64,000 nucleotides of DNA from Marinobacter sp. AC-23 (lineage in GTDB: Bacteria; Pseudomonadota; Gammaproteobacteria; Pseudomonadales; Oleiphilaceae), in the NCBI RefSeq assembly GCF_001858325.1, contig NZ_MBPP01000001.1, positions 412,610 through 476,609 on the forward strand, given 5' to 3'. Positions 9,022-17,853 of this stretch are shown one piece after another. The translations under genes were made by a program, and so were the position numbers. Within the stretch, counting starts at the first letter, position 1. Every line of letters begins with the position of its first letter. Below the pieces are notes generated by a model. It had not been told where the DNA came from, made no database searches, and saw only the letters and a list, made by a program, of their open reading frames with translations.

Positions 9022-10151
9022 GGAGCCACCTCCGTGTCTTGCTGTGTCAGCAAGCCCGCAAGAATGGCCAGTGCATCCCGCGCCACCTCTGTATCACCAC
9101 CGCTGCCCGCGGTTTGTTGTGCTTCTCGAAGTTCCTGAACCACCTCCCCGAGATAGCCATCTGCATGTAGGGCGACAATGTCATCCTCAGTGGGTTCCAG
9201 CTGCAAGCCGGTTCGATCACAGGTGACGCTGCGGTATTTTGCTTCTGCTATGGAGAGCGCCTCAGTCAGTTTTTGGGCGCCCGCCAGTGTAAGCGTGCCG
9301 CTGAGCTTCAGATCCAGAACCGTGGCTTCGGGTAGCTGGCTTATTCGGTACAGCAATTCATCCAGGTCTGAAGGCACGGACAGGCTTTCGCGCCACTGGT
9401 GCCATTGATAGCGAGCCGTTTCGTGAAGGGTAACCATGGGGGTGGCACCCGGCTCTTCGATATCAACAATCAATACGTATCCGGCATCGTTATTACGAAA
9501 CCGCTCAGGCTCTGGCGTGCCGCTGTACCAGGTGCGTTCGTTGATTTGCTTAACCCCGTGCCAGTCACCCAGGGCCAGGTAATCCAGTTTGGCAGTATCT
9601 GTTCTGTCGGGAGCAATAGGGTTGGTAGAATCAATTTCCTCAGGCAGCAAACCCTGAACACTGCCGTGAGCTAACCCTATACGCAGGTACTCTGGCGGGG
9701 TCTCCATGTCGCCCAGCGGCTGGGTCAGGTCGCCGTATGTATGTCGCTGGGTCAGGGGCGCAGACAGCACTGAGATGCCCTGCTCCGGCAGCTGCGTAAC
9801 GCCAGATTCGAGCGCGAGATACACGTTCTCGGGAACCGCCCCAAGGCGTTTTGCCCGGGACCAAACGCTCTCCGCAAGCGCGGCGTCGTGGTTGCCAGGC
9901 AGCATGACCCAAGGCCCTTTAAAACCACCGGTGGCATTAAATACCCGCCGTATGGTGCGATCGGAAACCGTTTGGGCATCAAACACATCGCCTGCGACCA
10001 GAATGGCATCACACTGATGCTCTACAGCCAACGCAGCCAGTCGCTCAATGGCTTCATAGCGTGCTTCCACCAATGCTGCGCCATCTTCGGCCGCAAACCG
10101 GCTGTAGGTTCGGCCCATCTGCCAGTCTGCTGTATGTAAAAATTTTGGCAC
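9018..10151 (-). CDS. Mre11/SbcD/YhaO-like DNA repair exonuclease
   Basis: Metallophosphoesterase of 377 aa with the expected metal ligands in order: LHTADWQMG at the N terminus, GDVFD, PGNHD, AHGSVQG and LGDWHG. Proteins of this family pair with Rad50-like ATPases to cut DNA ends and hairpins; the partner gene follows with a 4-bp overlap. The open frame extends to 10292, but I place the start at the GTG at 10151 because AAGGAG sits 7 nt upstream and the product then begins directly at the first conserved strand. It is divergent from the thiamine transport operon, with 57 bp between its start and the riboswitch. Confidence 0.88.
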   Translation of the reverse strand: MPKFLHTADWQMGRTYSRFAAEDGAALVEARYEAIERLAALAVEHQCDAILVAGDVFDAQTVSDRTIRRVFNATGGFKGPWVMLPGNHDAALAESVWSRAKRLGAVPENVYLALESGVTQLPEQGISVLSAPLTQRHTYGDLTQPLGDMETPPEYLRIGLAHGSVQGLLPEEIDSTNPIAPDRTDTAKLDYLALGDWHGVKQINERTWYSGTPEPERFRNNDAGYVLIVDIEEPGATPMVTLHETARYQWHQWRESLSVPSDLDELLYRISQLPEATVLDLKLSGTLTLAGAQKLTEALSIAEAKYRSVTCDRTGLQLEPTEDDIVALHADGYLGEVVQELREAQQTAGSGGDTEVARDALAILAGLLTQQDTEVAP

Positions 10152-10158
10152 CTGCCTT

Positions 10159-10164
10159 CTCCTT
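10159..10164 (-). promoter_or_regulatory. Ribosome binding site for the Mre11-like nuclease GTG start
   Basis: AAGGAG on the minus strand, 7 nt before GTG at 10151. It removes about 47 codons from the open frame, which would otherwise run through the riboswitch region of the opposite strand. Confidence 0.8.
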
Positions 10165-10208
10165 GCCTCTTCCCATTGCCAACCGCCAGCATGGTACACT
10201 TTATTCAA

Positions 10209-10289
10209 CTCAACGGGGTGCCAGGCAAATGCCAGGCTGAGACCATACCCGCGGAACCTGATCCGGATTATGCCGGCGAAGGGATTGAG
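10209..10289 (+). ncRNA. TPP riboswitch (THI element)
   Basis: The conserved THI-box core is plain: ACGGGGTGCC, GGCTGAGACC, ACCCGCGGAACCTGATC and CCGGATTATGCCGGCGAAGGGA in the right order. The closing P1 helix is CTCAA (10209-10213) with TTGAG (10285-10289). Thiamine pyrophosphate binding to this element usually turns off thiamine uptake or synthesis genes; here it lies 75 nt upstream of thiB and must control thiBPQ. Confidence 0.96.
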
Positions 10290-10311
10290 CACTCACCGGC
10301 TTCGGTGGGTT

Positions 10312-10351
10312 CCGCGACAGGCCTTTTATGGGCACCCCTCATCTGTTGCGG
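10312..10351 (+). promoter_or_regulatory. Candidate riboswitch expression platform (Shine-Dalgarno sequestering stem)
   Basis: CCGCGACAG (10312-10320) can pair with CTGTTGCGG (10343-10351; one G-U pair), whose last bases run into the thiB ribosome-binding site GGAGG (10350-10354). A small CACCG/CGGTG hairpin (10294-10307) precedes it. No U-run follows, so control of translation initiation is more likely than termination. This is a folding inference by eye. Confidence 0.45.
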
Positions 10352-10364
10352 AGGTTACACCATC

Positions 10365-11369
10365 ATGCTCATTCGGGCGCTCACACTGCTCTTGCTCGCC
10401 TTGGCCTCCATGCCTGCAAACGCTCAGAAGGTATCCACGCTCACAATCTACACTCACCCCTCATTCGCTGCTGAGTGGGGCCCTGGGCCCGCCGTGAAAG
10501 AAGCCTTCGAACAAACCTGTAATTGCCAGATCAACTATGTGGTTTTGGATAGCAGCGGTGACATCCTTCAGCGCCTGCGACTTGAAGGTAAAAGCAGCCA
10601 GGCCGATGTGGTACTGGGGCTAGATACTGGCATTATGGAAACCACCCGGCAAACGGGCTTGCTAGCCAATCATGGAACAGACCTGTCGCGCTTGAACTTG
10701 CCCGTAAAATGGCAAGATAAGGTTTTTGTGCCTTACGACTGGGGCTACTTTGCGTTTGTGTACGATACCGAGCAGCTACCCAATCCGCCGGAAAGCCTGG
10801 AAGCTCTTATTGCCGCCCCTGATGATCTAAAGATCATTATTCAGGATCCCAGAACCAGCACGCCGGGCTTAGGGTTGCTTTTGTGGATGCGCCACGTATA
10901 CGGCGATCAGGCTGGGGAAAAGTGGCAGCAACTTAAAGGCAAGATTCTCACCACCACCAAAAGCTGGAGCGATGGCTACTTCTCGCTGTTCATGAATGGT
11001 GAGGCACCCATGATTCTCTCCTATAGCACCTCGCCTGCTTACCACATGGCAGTGGATAAAACCGATCGCTACCAAGCGGCTAAATTCAAAGAAGGTCACT
11101 ACCTGCAAGTGGAGGTTGCGGCCTTGGTGGAATCTTCCAAGCAAAAGGATCTGGGCCGGGCGTTTCTCGATTTCATGCTCAGTGTCGATTTTCAACGCCA
11201 TATTCCCCTGAAAAACGTCATGTACCCTGCGACGGATCTGGGAGACGAATTGCCAAAAGTATTCGACAAGCTGATTCAGCCGACAAAAGCACTTTATTTT
11301 GACCCGAAAGCCGTAACCGACAAACGGCGCGATTGGCTGAATGAGTGGCTCGATGCCATGACGCGTTAA
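10365..11369 (+). CDS. thiB: Thiamine ABC transporter substrate-binding protein
   Basis: Periplasmic solute-binding protein of 334 aa with an N-terminal signal peptide (about 21 residues, hydrophobic LIRALTLLLLALASMPANA) and a ThiB-like body starting TLTIYTHPSFAAEWGPGP and containing PYDWGYFAFVYDTEQL. It delivers thiamine or TPP to the ThiPQ permease. The start at 10365 follows GGAGG at 10350-10354; the open frame extends upstream to 10176 but that part is riboswitch. First gene of thiBPQ; thiP begins 9 bp after its stop. Confidence 0.92.
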   Translation: MLIRALTLLLLALASMPANAQKVSTLTIYTHPSFAAEWGPGPAVKEAFEQTCNCQINYVVLDSSGDILQRLRLEGKSSQADVVLGLDTGIMETTRQTGLLANHGTDLSRLNLPVKWQDKVFVPYDWGYFAFVYDTEQLPNPPESLEALIAAPDDLKIIIQDPRTSTPGLGLLLWMRHVYGDQAGEKWQQLKGKILTTTKSWSDGYFSLFMNGEAPMILSYSTSPAYHMAVDKTDRYQAAKFKEGHYLQVEVAALVESSKQKDLGRAFLDFMLSVDFQRHIPLKNVMYPATDLGDELPKVFDKLIQPTKALYFDPKAVTDKRRDWLNEWLDAMTR

Positions 11370-11378
11370 ACCAGGAAC

Positions 11379-13076
11379 ATGCCCTCTGTGAGTACACCCA
11401 TCCGCCACTCCGCCGCGCCGTTCAGCCAACCTGGCTGGCGGCTGTGGCCTGGGCTGGCCATAGCCAGTGCATTAATAGTGCTTGCAATGGCCGGGCTGGG
11501 TGCATTGGTTTGGGAGACATCTCTACCGGATATGAGCCAACTCTGGCGCAGCCGCTACCTGCGCACCGTGGTTATCTTTACTGCTTGGCAAGCATTTTTA
11601 TCCGTGGCCCTCAGCCTGCTTGTCGCCTTGCCTGTGGCCAGAATTTTAGCCCGGCAACCGGCCTTTCCCGGCCGTGCTGTTTTGCTCCGTTTGATGGAGC
11701 TGAGCTTGGTACTGCCTTCTATTGTCGCGGTATCTGGCCTGGTAAGCGTATATGGTCGACAAGGCTGGTTTACGGGCTTTGCCAACGACTGGCTGGGCGC
11801 ATCTTGGAACCTCTATGGCATTAATGGCATTGTTCTGGCACACGTGTTTTTTAACGCGCCCTTGGCTGCTCGCATTCTGCTGCAAGGTATTGAAGGTGCA
11901 CCGGCATCCCAGCGCCGCGTTGCTGCACAATTGGGGCTTGGCCGATGGTGGTACTGGCGCGCTGTAGAGTGGCCGGCGATAAAGCCGGTTTTGCCGGGCC
12001 TGGCGGCTCTTGTATTCACTCTGTGTTTTACCAGTTTTGCCATCGTTATGACCTTAGGTGGTGGGCCGGCAGCCACAACCATTGAGGTTGCCATCTATCA
12101 GTCCTTACGCTTTGAATTTGATGCCGGCCAAGCTGCACTTCTTGCCATGGTTCAGCTGTTTATTTGCGGGTTTCTTTGGTGGTTGGCAGCTCGCCGTGGG
12201 CTCACCGCGTCGCTCCTCCCCGATAGGCGGGTTGCCGCACACCGAAGCAAAGCAGGCAGCTCGGTGTGGGCCCGAATATGCGATGGCGCAGCTCTCGGGC
12301 TGTTTGTGCTGTTTCTGTTAATGCCGCTTATAGCCATTTTTCTTAGGGGGCTTCCGGGCATGGGCGCTGCGTTCTTCCCGCAAGGCAGCTTCTCGGGGAA
12401 CCCCGCTTTACTCGATGCGACCTTAAGAAGCCTTGCCATAGCTTTGCCTGCCGGGTTGATGTCGGTGAGCGCGGCACTGCTTATTCTGGCGTCGGGATCG
12501 GTTGGAGCAAAGTCAGCGCTAACACGACTTACCAGTGTGGCGGCCTACCTGCCCTTGATGGTGCCGCCACTGGTATTGGGCACGGGTTTGTTTTTACTGT
12601 TCCGCCCCAGCCTTGGCAGCTCCAACCAAGGGCTGATACTGGTCACACTCATCAATGCCATGATGGCGCTACCCTTTGTGCTACAGATGCTCAGAGGGCC
12701 CATGGGCAGTTTGGACTTAGGCAGCCGCCAGCAGGCCGACCAGCTCGGCGTGTTGGGTTGGTATCGCTGGCGCTGGCTACATTGGCCCCGGCTGCGTCGG
12801 CCGCTAGCACTGGCAATGGCGTATGGCACTGGTTTATCACTGGGAGACTTCGGAGTCATCGCCCTGTTCGGAAGCCCAGGCCACCCCACTCTACCCGTCT
12901 TGCTGTATCAGCAACTCGGCAGCTACCGAATTGATGCTGCTGCTGCAACCGGGTTGTGGCTGATTCTCATTCTGCTGGCGCTGTTCAGCCTGTTTAATCG
13001 GCTGGGAACGCCCGCACGCAAGCCCGGCTGGACAACCAATTCACCACGCACAGTCACGGAGCCAGAACATGCTTGA
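11379..13076 (+). CDS. thiP: Thiamine ABC transporter permease
   Basis: Inner-membrane protein of 565 aa with about twelve hydrophobic segments arranged as two fused binding-protein-dependent permease halves. Each half has an EAA-like loop contacting the ATPase (VAAQLGLGRWWYWRAVEWP at about 187-205 and ADQLGVLGWYRWRWLHWP at about 451-468). Length and duplication match ThiP. It overlaps the thiQ start by 8 bp and sits between thiB and thiQ under the TPP riboswitch. Confidence 0.93.
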   Translation: MPSVSTPIRHSAAPFSQPGWRLWPGLAIASALIVLAMAGLGALVWETSLPDMSQLWRSRYLRTVVIFTAWQAFLSVALSLLVALPVARILARQPAFPGRAVLLRLMELSLVLPSIVAVSGLVSVYGRQGWFTGFANDWLGASWNLYGINGIVLAHVFFNAPLAARILLQGIEGAPASQRRVAAQLGLGRWWYWRAVEWPAIKPVLPGLAALVFTLCFTSFAIVMTLGGGPAATTIEVAIYQSLRFEFDAGQAALLAMVQLFICGFLWWLAARRGLTASLLPDRRVAAHRSKAGSSVWARICDGAALGLFVLFLLMPLIAIFLRGLPGMGAAFFPQGSFSGNPALLDATLRSLAIALPAGLMSVSAALLILASGSVGAKSALTRLTSVAAYLPLMVPPLVLGTGLFLLFRPSLGSSNQGLILVTLINAMMALPFVLQMLRGPMGSLDLGSRQQADQLGVLGWYRWRWLHWPRLRRPLALAMAYGTGLSLGDFGVIALFGSPGHPTLPVLLYQQLGSYRIDAAAATGLWLILILLALFSLFNRLGTPARKPGWTTNSPRTVTEPEHA

Positions 13077-13681
13077 AGTTAAAAACCTGGTTTTCGCCTA
13101 TCCGGGCCAGAAAGCTCCGTGGAACTTCAATTTTACCGTAATGCCCGGACAATGCATCGCCATCCATGGTGCCAGCGGATCTGGAAAATCCACACTCATG
13201 AACCTGCTGGCAGGCTTTCTTGAGCCCAATCCGGCGATATTCTGTGGCAGGATAAAAGCATCCGGAATCATGCGCCTTGGCAAAGGCCAATGACCAGCGT
13301 GTTTCAGGAGCACAACCTGTTCGAACATTTGAGCGTTGAAGCAAATATTGGCTTGGGCATTCACCCGGGGCTGAAGCTCACGCAGGAGAACCAACACGCC
13401 ATTGAGCTGGGCCTACAAAGCGTGGGCCTTAGCAGCTTTGGCTCACGACTGCCCGGCGACCTTTCTGGCGGCCAACGGCAACGTGTTGCGTTATTGCGTG
13501 CGATTCTTCGCCAGCAACCCGTGCTGTTACTGGATGAGCACTAACCGGGCTGGACAGTGATGCACGGGATCTTTTAAGACAGCTGCTGCTGGAACAAAAA
13601 TCCCAGGGCACGCTCATTGTACTCGCCAGCCACGACCAGGAAGACCGCCAGGTACTGGCAGATAGCGTCTGTAGTCTCTAA
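13069..13681 (+). CDS. thiQ: Thiamine ABC transporter ATP-binding protein (frame broken twice)
   Basis: The conserved ABC ATPase parts are all present but in three frames: Walker [10 protein letters not shown] and FLEP in the first; [13 protein letters not shown], the Q-loop SVFQEHN, signature [14 protein letters not shown] and LLLDE in the second; then [13 protein letters not shown], the H-loop [14 protein letters not shown] and a TAA at 13679-13681 in the third. One base appears to be missing at about 13229-13232 and another at about 13539-13541 (GAG C.A CTA where GAG CCA CTA is expected). Restored length is about 204 aa, slightly shorter than typical ThiQ. ATG at 13069 overlaps the thiP stop. 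Two sequencing deletions are more likely than decay, since thiB and thiP are intact. Confidence 0.85.
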
Positions 13682-13722
13682 GCTAGTACGCTAACCAACC
13701 AACTTTTGGATTTCTGACACCC

Positions 13723-14892
13723 GTGCCCAATAGTGCCAGTTCCCCAGACCATCAAAACTCACCCCAGGGCCGGCACCAATCCGGAACCCTGGAGTATAAA
13801 AACGACACTCTGACTGTCCGTGGTGACTGGGCCCTAGCCAACTACCAAACACTCAAACAGAAGGTTGATGACTATTCTGGCGAGCAGTGGAGCGTCGAAA
13901 ATGTTGACCTTAAAGGCTTAGGGCGTATCGATACAGCAGGCGCCTCCCTTCTGGTTGCACTGCTAGGGCCCGAAACCCTTAGCGCGCTGGCAAAACATGA
14001 TGGCACCCTGCCGCAAGAGCAAAGCGCACTCTTACAAGCTGTGGCTGACGCTATGCAAGAGAAGCCGCCACCAGAGCCTGAAGGCCTCGCGCCCATCACG
14101 CAGTTCCTAACGGAAACCGGCAAAACCGTGGAGGCGATCTGGCACCTGGTGTATTTGTTGGCAGGGTTTGTTGGGCAAATTCTCGCAACACTTTTTGTGG
14201 TTTTGCCCAGGCCAAGCAGATGGCGTGTTACGCCGTTTGTAGCAGCCGTTCAGAACACTGGGCTCAACGCCCTCCCTATCGTGGCTTTGCTCACATTTCT
14301 GGTGGGTGCAGTTGTGGCGTTTCTTGGAGCCACGGTATTGAAAGACTTTGGGGCCACCATTTACACCGTAAATCTCGTGGCTTTCTCGTTTTTGCGCGAA
14401 TTTGGGGTTTTGCTCGCAGCCATTTTGCTTGCCGGGCGTACAGCCAGCGCCTTTACGGCACAAATTGGTGCCATGAAGGTAAACGAAGAGCTAGACGCCA
14501 TTCGCACGCTGGGGCTGGACCCAGTTGAGCTTCTGGTGATTCCAAGAGTGCTGGCGATGATGATAAGCCTGCCCATTCTTACCTTCGTGGGAATACTCTC
14601 AGGCTTGGTTGGCGGCGGCATGGTGTGTGCTATCGCCCTGGACATTTCTCCGGCGCAGTTCATGGCGATTATGGGACGGGACATTGAGCTTAAGCATTTC
14701 CTCGTTGGTATGTCGAAAGCCCCAATCTTTGCCTTTCTGATTGCAGCCATTGGCTGTCTGGAAGGATTTAAGGTAGGAGGAAGCGCGCAATCGGTAGGCG
14801 TTCATACAACATCCAGCGTGGTCCAGTCCATCTTCATGGTCATTCTTCTGGATGCGGTTGCTGCACTCTTTTTTATGGAAATGGGCTGGTAA
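13723..14892 (+). CDS. MlaE-family lipid ABC transporter permease with N-terminal STAS domain
   Basis: The 389-aa protein has a STAS-like N-terminal domain (residues about 25-110, including GLGRIDTAGASLLVALLG) joined to a MlaE permease with about six membrane segments (from about 150; LAGRTASAFTAQIGAMKVNEELDAIRTLG is the typical MlaE coupling region). MlaE proteins move phospholipids or sterol-like lipids between the inner membrane and an MCE protein. It starts at GTG 13723. Next genes encode the ATPase, MCE subunit and lipoprotein of the same transporter; the ATPase start is 3 bp after its stop. E. coli MlaE lacks the STAS part (MlaB is separate), so this is a natural fusion. Confidence 0.9.
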   Translation: MPNSASSPDHQNSPQGRHQSGTLEYKNDTLTVRGDWALANYQTLKQKVDDYSGEQWSVENVDLKGLGRIDTAGASLLVALLGPETLSALAKHDGTLPQEQSALLQAVADAMQEKPPPEPEGLAPITQFLTETGKTVEAIWHLVYLLAGFVGQILATLFVVLPRPSRWRVTPFVAAVQNTGLNALPIVALLTFLVGAVVAFLGATVLKDFGATIYTVNLVAFSFLREFGVLLAAILLAGRTASAFTAQIGAMKVNEELDAIRTLGLDPVELLVIPRVLAMMISLPILTFVGILSGLVGGGMVCAIALDISPAQFMAIMGRDIELKHFLVGMSKAPIFAFLIAAIGCLEGFKVGGSAQSVGVHTTSSVVQSIFMVILLDAVAALFFMEMGW

Positions 14893-14895
14893 GCC

Positions 14896-15723
<828 letters not shown>

Positions 15724-15729
15724 GAAACT

Positions 15730-16667
15730 ATGGAACCAAAAGCGCATCACGTAATCATCGGGTTGTTTACGCTGATTGCAGTGGCAGCAGCGCTGATGTT
15801 CGCGCTGTGGCTGGCAAAATCATCCGCGGATCGTGAGTGGGCCTACTATGAAATCGTTTTTGATCACGCGGTAAGCGGCTTGGCCAAGGGTAACCCGGTT
15901 CTCTATACAGGCGTTGAAGTAGGCGATGTACTAGGGCTACAACTAGATCAGACGAGCCTGGCCAAGTTCGGGTTCTGGTGCGGGTTGAGCAGAGCGTTCC
16001 CGTGCGTGAAAACACCCGTGCCGGGCTGGTGCTGGCTAATATTACCGGCAGCATGAGCGTTCAGTTCAGCGGTGGCAGCAAAGACAGCCCTATATTGGAA
16101 GGCACCAGAGATGACCCGGCGCGCATTACCGCCGAACCATCGGCGTTTAACAGCCTCCTGACGAACGGTGAGGCACTGTTGACCAAAGCAGAAATGCTGC
16201 TCACCAATGCGAACAAGTTGTTTTCACAAAAAAATACCGAAAACATGACAGTGATTTTGCAAAATGCCAGAGAAGCAAGCGACTCTCTCCTTGGCAGCCG
16301 TGATCAATTGATAGCGTTACTTGAACGCATGGACGATGCTGGAAAGCGGGCCGCTGAAGCGGCAGTCAAAGTGTCCACCGTCTCGAAAAACGCCAATGCT
16401 TTATTACAAAATGAAGGAAAATCGGTGCTAACCAGTATGAGCGCTGCCATGAACACGGTTCAGCAAACCGCAGCACGCATTGATAATTTAACCCGAAATA
16501 ATGAAGGCGCCCTGGATTCGGGGCTCCAGGGTATGGGGGAATTAGCCCCCGCTTTGAGAGAACTGCGCAGCACTCTGAGAAACCTTAACCAGTTCACCCG
16601 CCGCCTGGAAGAAGATCCCACGGGCACCATCTGGGGTGGCCCCAGCATTAAGGAGGTCTCCCAGTGA
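15730..16667 (+). CDS. MCE (MlaD-like) family protein (frame broken near 15966)
   Basis: N-terminal membrane anchor (VIIGLFTLIAVAAALMFALW), then a single MCE domain (AVSGLAKGNPVLYTGVEVGDV) and a C-terminal helical region rich in Asn/Leu/Gln that would form a periplasmic barrel or needle. The frame slips at about 15966 within GCCAAGTTCGG, where GCC AAG GTT CGG is expected; after it the protein reads VRVLVRVEQSVPVRENTRAGLVL. Restored length is about 312 aa. It binds lipid substrates and links the MlaEF-type core to the lipoprotein, whose GTG start overlaps its TGA. One missing base, probably a sequencing error. Confidence 0.87.
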
Positions 16668-17332
16668 GCAAGACCGCTATAAACAATTTCAGGGCTGCGG
16701 GTACCGCGCTGTTCATTTCTGGCATCATGACAGCTTGCACGGTTTTCCCTACCCCGGAAGCACCAAGAGTAATGGATTTTCCAGTGCCTCAGGGGCTGCA
16801 AACAAGTGCAGCCAGTCAACCCCAAAGCCTTCGCGTTGATACACCGTTTGCCTCCGAGCCCTTTAACAGCACAAGAATTTTAGCCAAGCCAGTGCCATGG
16901 GAGTTCAGGGTTTATGGAGGTGCGCGGTGGAGGGATACAACCCCAGTAATCCTGCGCGATATGCTGGTAGGCGCATTCAGGGCAACAGCAAGCTTCCATG
17001 ACGTCACCACAGATACAGGCCCCGGGAATACCGACTTGAGTCTGGCTACTGAGATTACGGCCTTCCATACAATCAGCCAAGGCGACAGCACGCGGGTAAC
17101 CATAGCCATTTATGGGCAGTTGATCGACAACCGCTCACGGGAAGCCCTTTGCGCTGATAGCTTCATCGTGTCTACGCCGGCAAGAGATCAGACCATCGAT
17201 TCGATTGTGCAGGCCTTCGGCGGTGCTGGGGAAAGACTTGCGAAAGAAGTTATCAGCTGGGCAACTGCTTGTGAGGCACCGCCGGATCAATCTTTTTCGG
17301 GGAACAAATCCGGCCAGGCAGCCTTAATGTAG
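16664..17332 (+). CDS. ABC-type transport auxiliary lipoprotein (PqiC/YmbA-like)
   Basis: The 222-aa protein has a signal sequence ending in the lipobox GIMTAC (Cys near 25) and a soluble domain with the pattern of the PqiC / ABC transport auxiliary family. Such lipoproteins sit on the outer membrane and receive lipids from MCE transporters. GTG start overlaps the MCE gene stop by 4 bp. Its 3' end overlaps the 3' end of pgsA on the other strand by 46 bp. Last gene of the four-gene lipid transporter set. Confidence 0.85.
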   Translation: MSKTAINNFRAAGTALFISGIMTACTVFPTPEAPRVMDFPVPQGLQTSAASQPQSLRVDTPFASEPFNSTRILAKPVPWEFRVYGGARWRDTTPVILRDMLVGAFRATASFHDVTTDTGPGNTDLSLATEITAFHTISQGDSTRVTIAIYGQLIDNRSREALCADSFIVSTPARDQTIDSIVQAFGGAGERLAKEVISWATACEAPPDQSFSGNKSGQAALM

Positions 17333-17853
17333 AGCCCCATGGACCAAAGAGTTAAGGCGGCCGCGATATACAACAAACCCATAGCGACCGCTGAAAGAAA
17401 TTGGCCGGGAGGAAACGCCAACAGCCCCACAATGGATGCCATCTGTGCCGTGGTCTTGATCTTGCCGATGTAGGATACGGCAACGCTTGCGCGGCTGCCG
17501 ATTTCTGCCATCCATTCGCGCAATGCGGATATCACAATCTCCCGGCCAATGATGACCGTTGCCGGTATCGTAAGCAGAATTGCGGAATACTCCTGAATCA
17601 ACAACGCCAACGCCACTGCCACCATCAATTTATCGGCGACTGGGTCGAGAAAAGCACCAAATGGCGTGCTCTGATCCAGCTTTCGCGCGAGATAGCCATC
17701 TAGCCAGTCCGTCGCAGCAGCTATGGCGAAAATCGCCGCACTCACCATATAACTCCACTGCATAGGGAGATAAAAAACCACCACAAAGACCGGAATCATG
17801 ATGATACGGGAGAGTGTGAGCAGGTTGGGTAAATTCATACTGTTATGACTCAT
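17287..17853 (-). CDS. pgsA: CDP-diacylglycerol--glycerol-3-phosphate 3-phosphatidyltransferase
   Basis: Integral membrane enzyme of 188 aa with the CDP-alcohol phosphotransferase motif spread over DWLDGYLARKL and FGAFLDPVADK. It makes phosphatidylglycerol phosphate, the first committed step to PG and cardiolipin. The frame opens at ATG 17853, which overlaps uvrC by 11 bp; a second ATG at 17838 (MNLPNLLTLSR) aligns better with known PgsA N termini. It follows uvrC in the common gacA-uvrC-pgsA order, but the tRNA genes that usually follow are 11 kb away. Confidence 0.94.
   Translation of the reverse strand: MSHNSMNLPNLLTLSRIIMIPVFVVVFYLPMQWSYMVSAAIFAIAAATDWLDGYLARKLDQSTPFGAFLDPVADKLMVAVALALLIQEYSAILLTIPATVIIGREIVISALREWMAEIGSRASVAVSYIGKIKTTAQMASIVGLLAFPPGQFLSAVAMGLLYIAAALTLWSMGLYIKAAWPDLFPEKD

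Noticed and set aside
10176..10364. N-terminal extension of thiB
   Set aside because: The extra codons translate the TPP riboswitch; the signal peptide begins at 10365 behind GGAGG.
13069..13681. thiQ as a genuine pseudogene
   Set aside because: All ATPase motifs are intact after restoring two bases, and similar one-base losses occur in central genes across the window.
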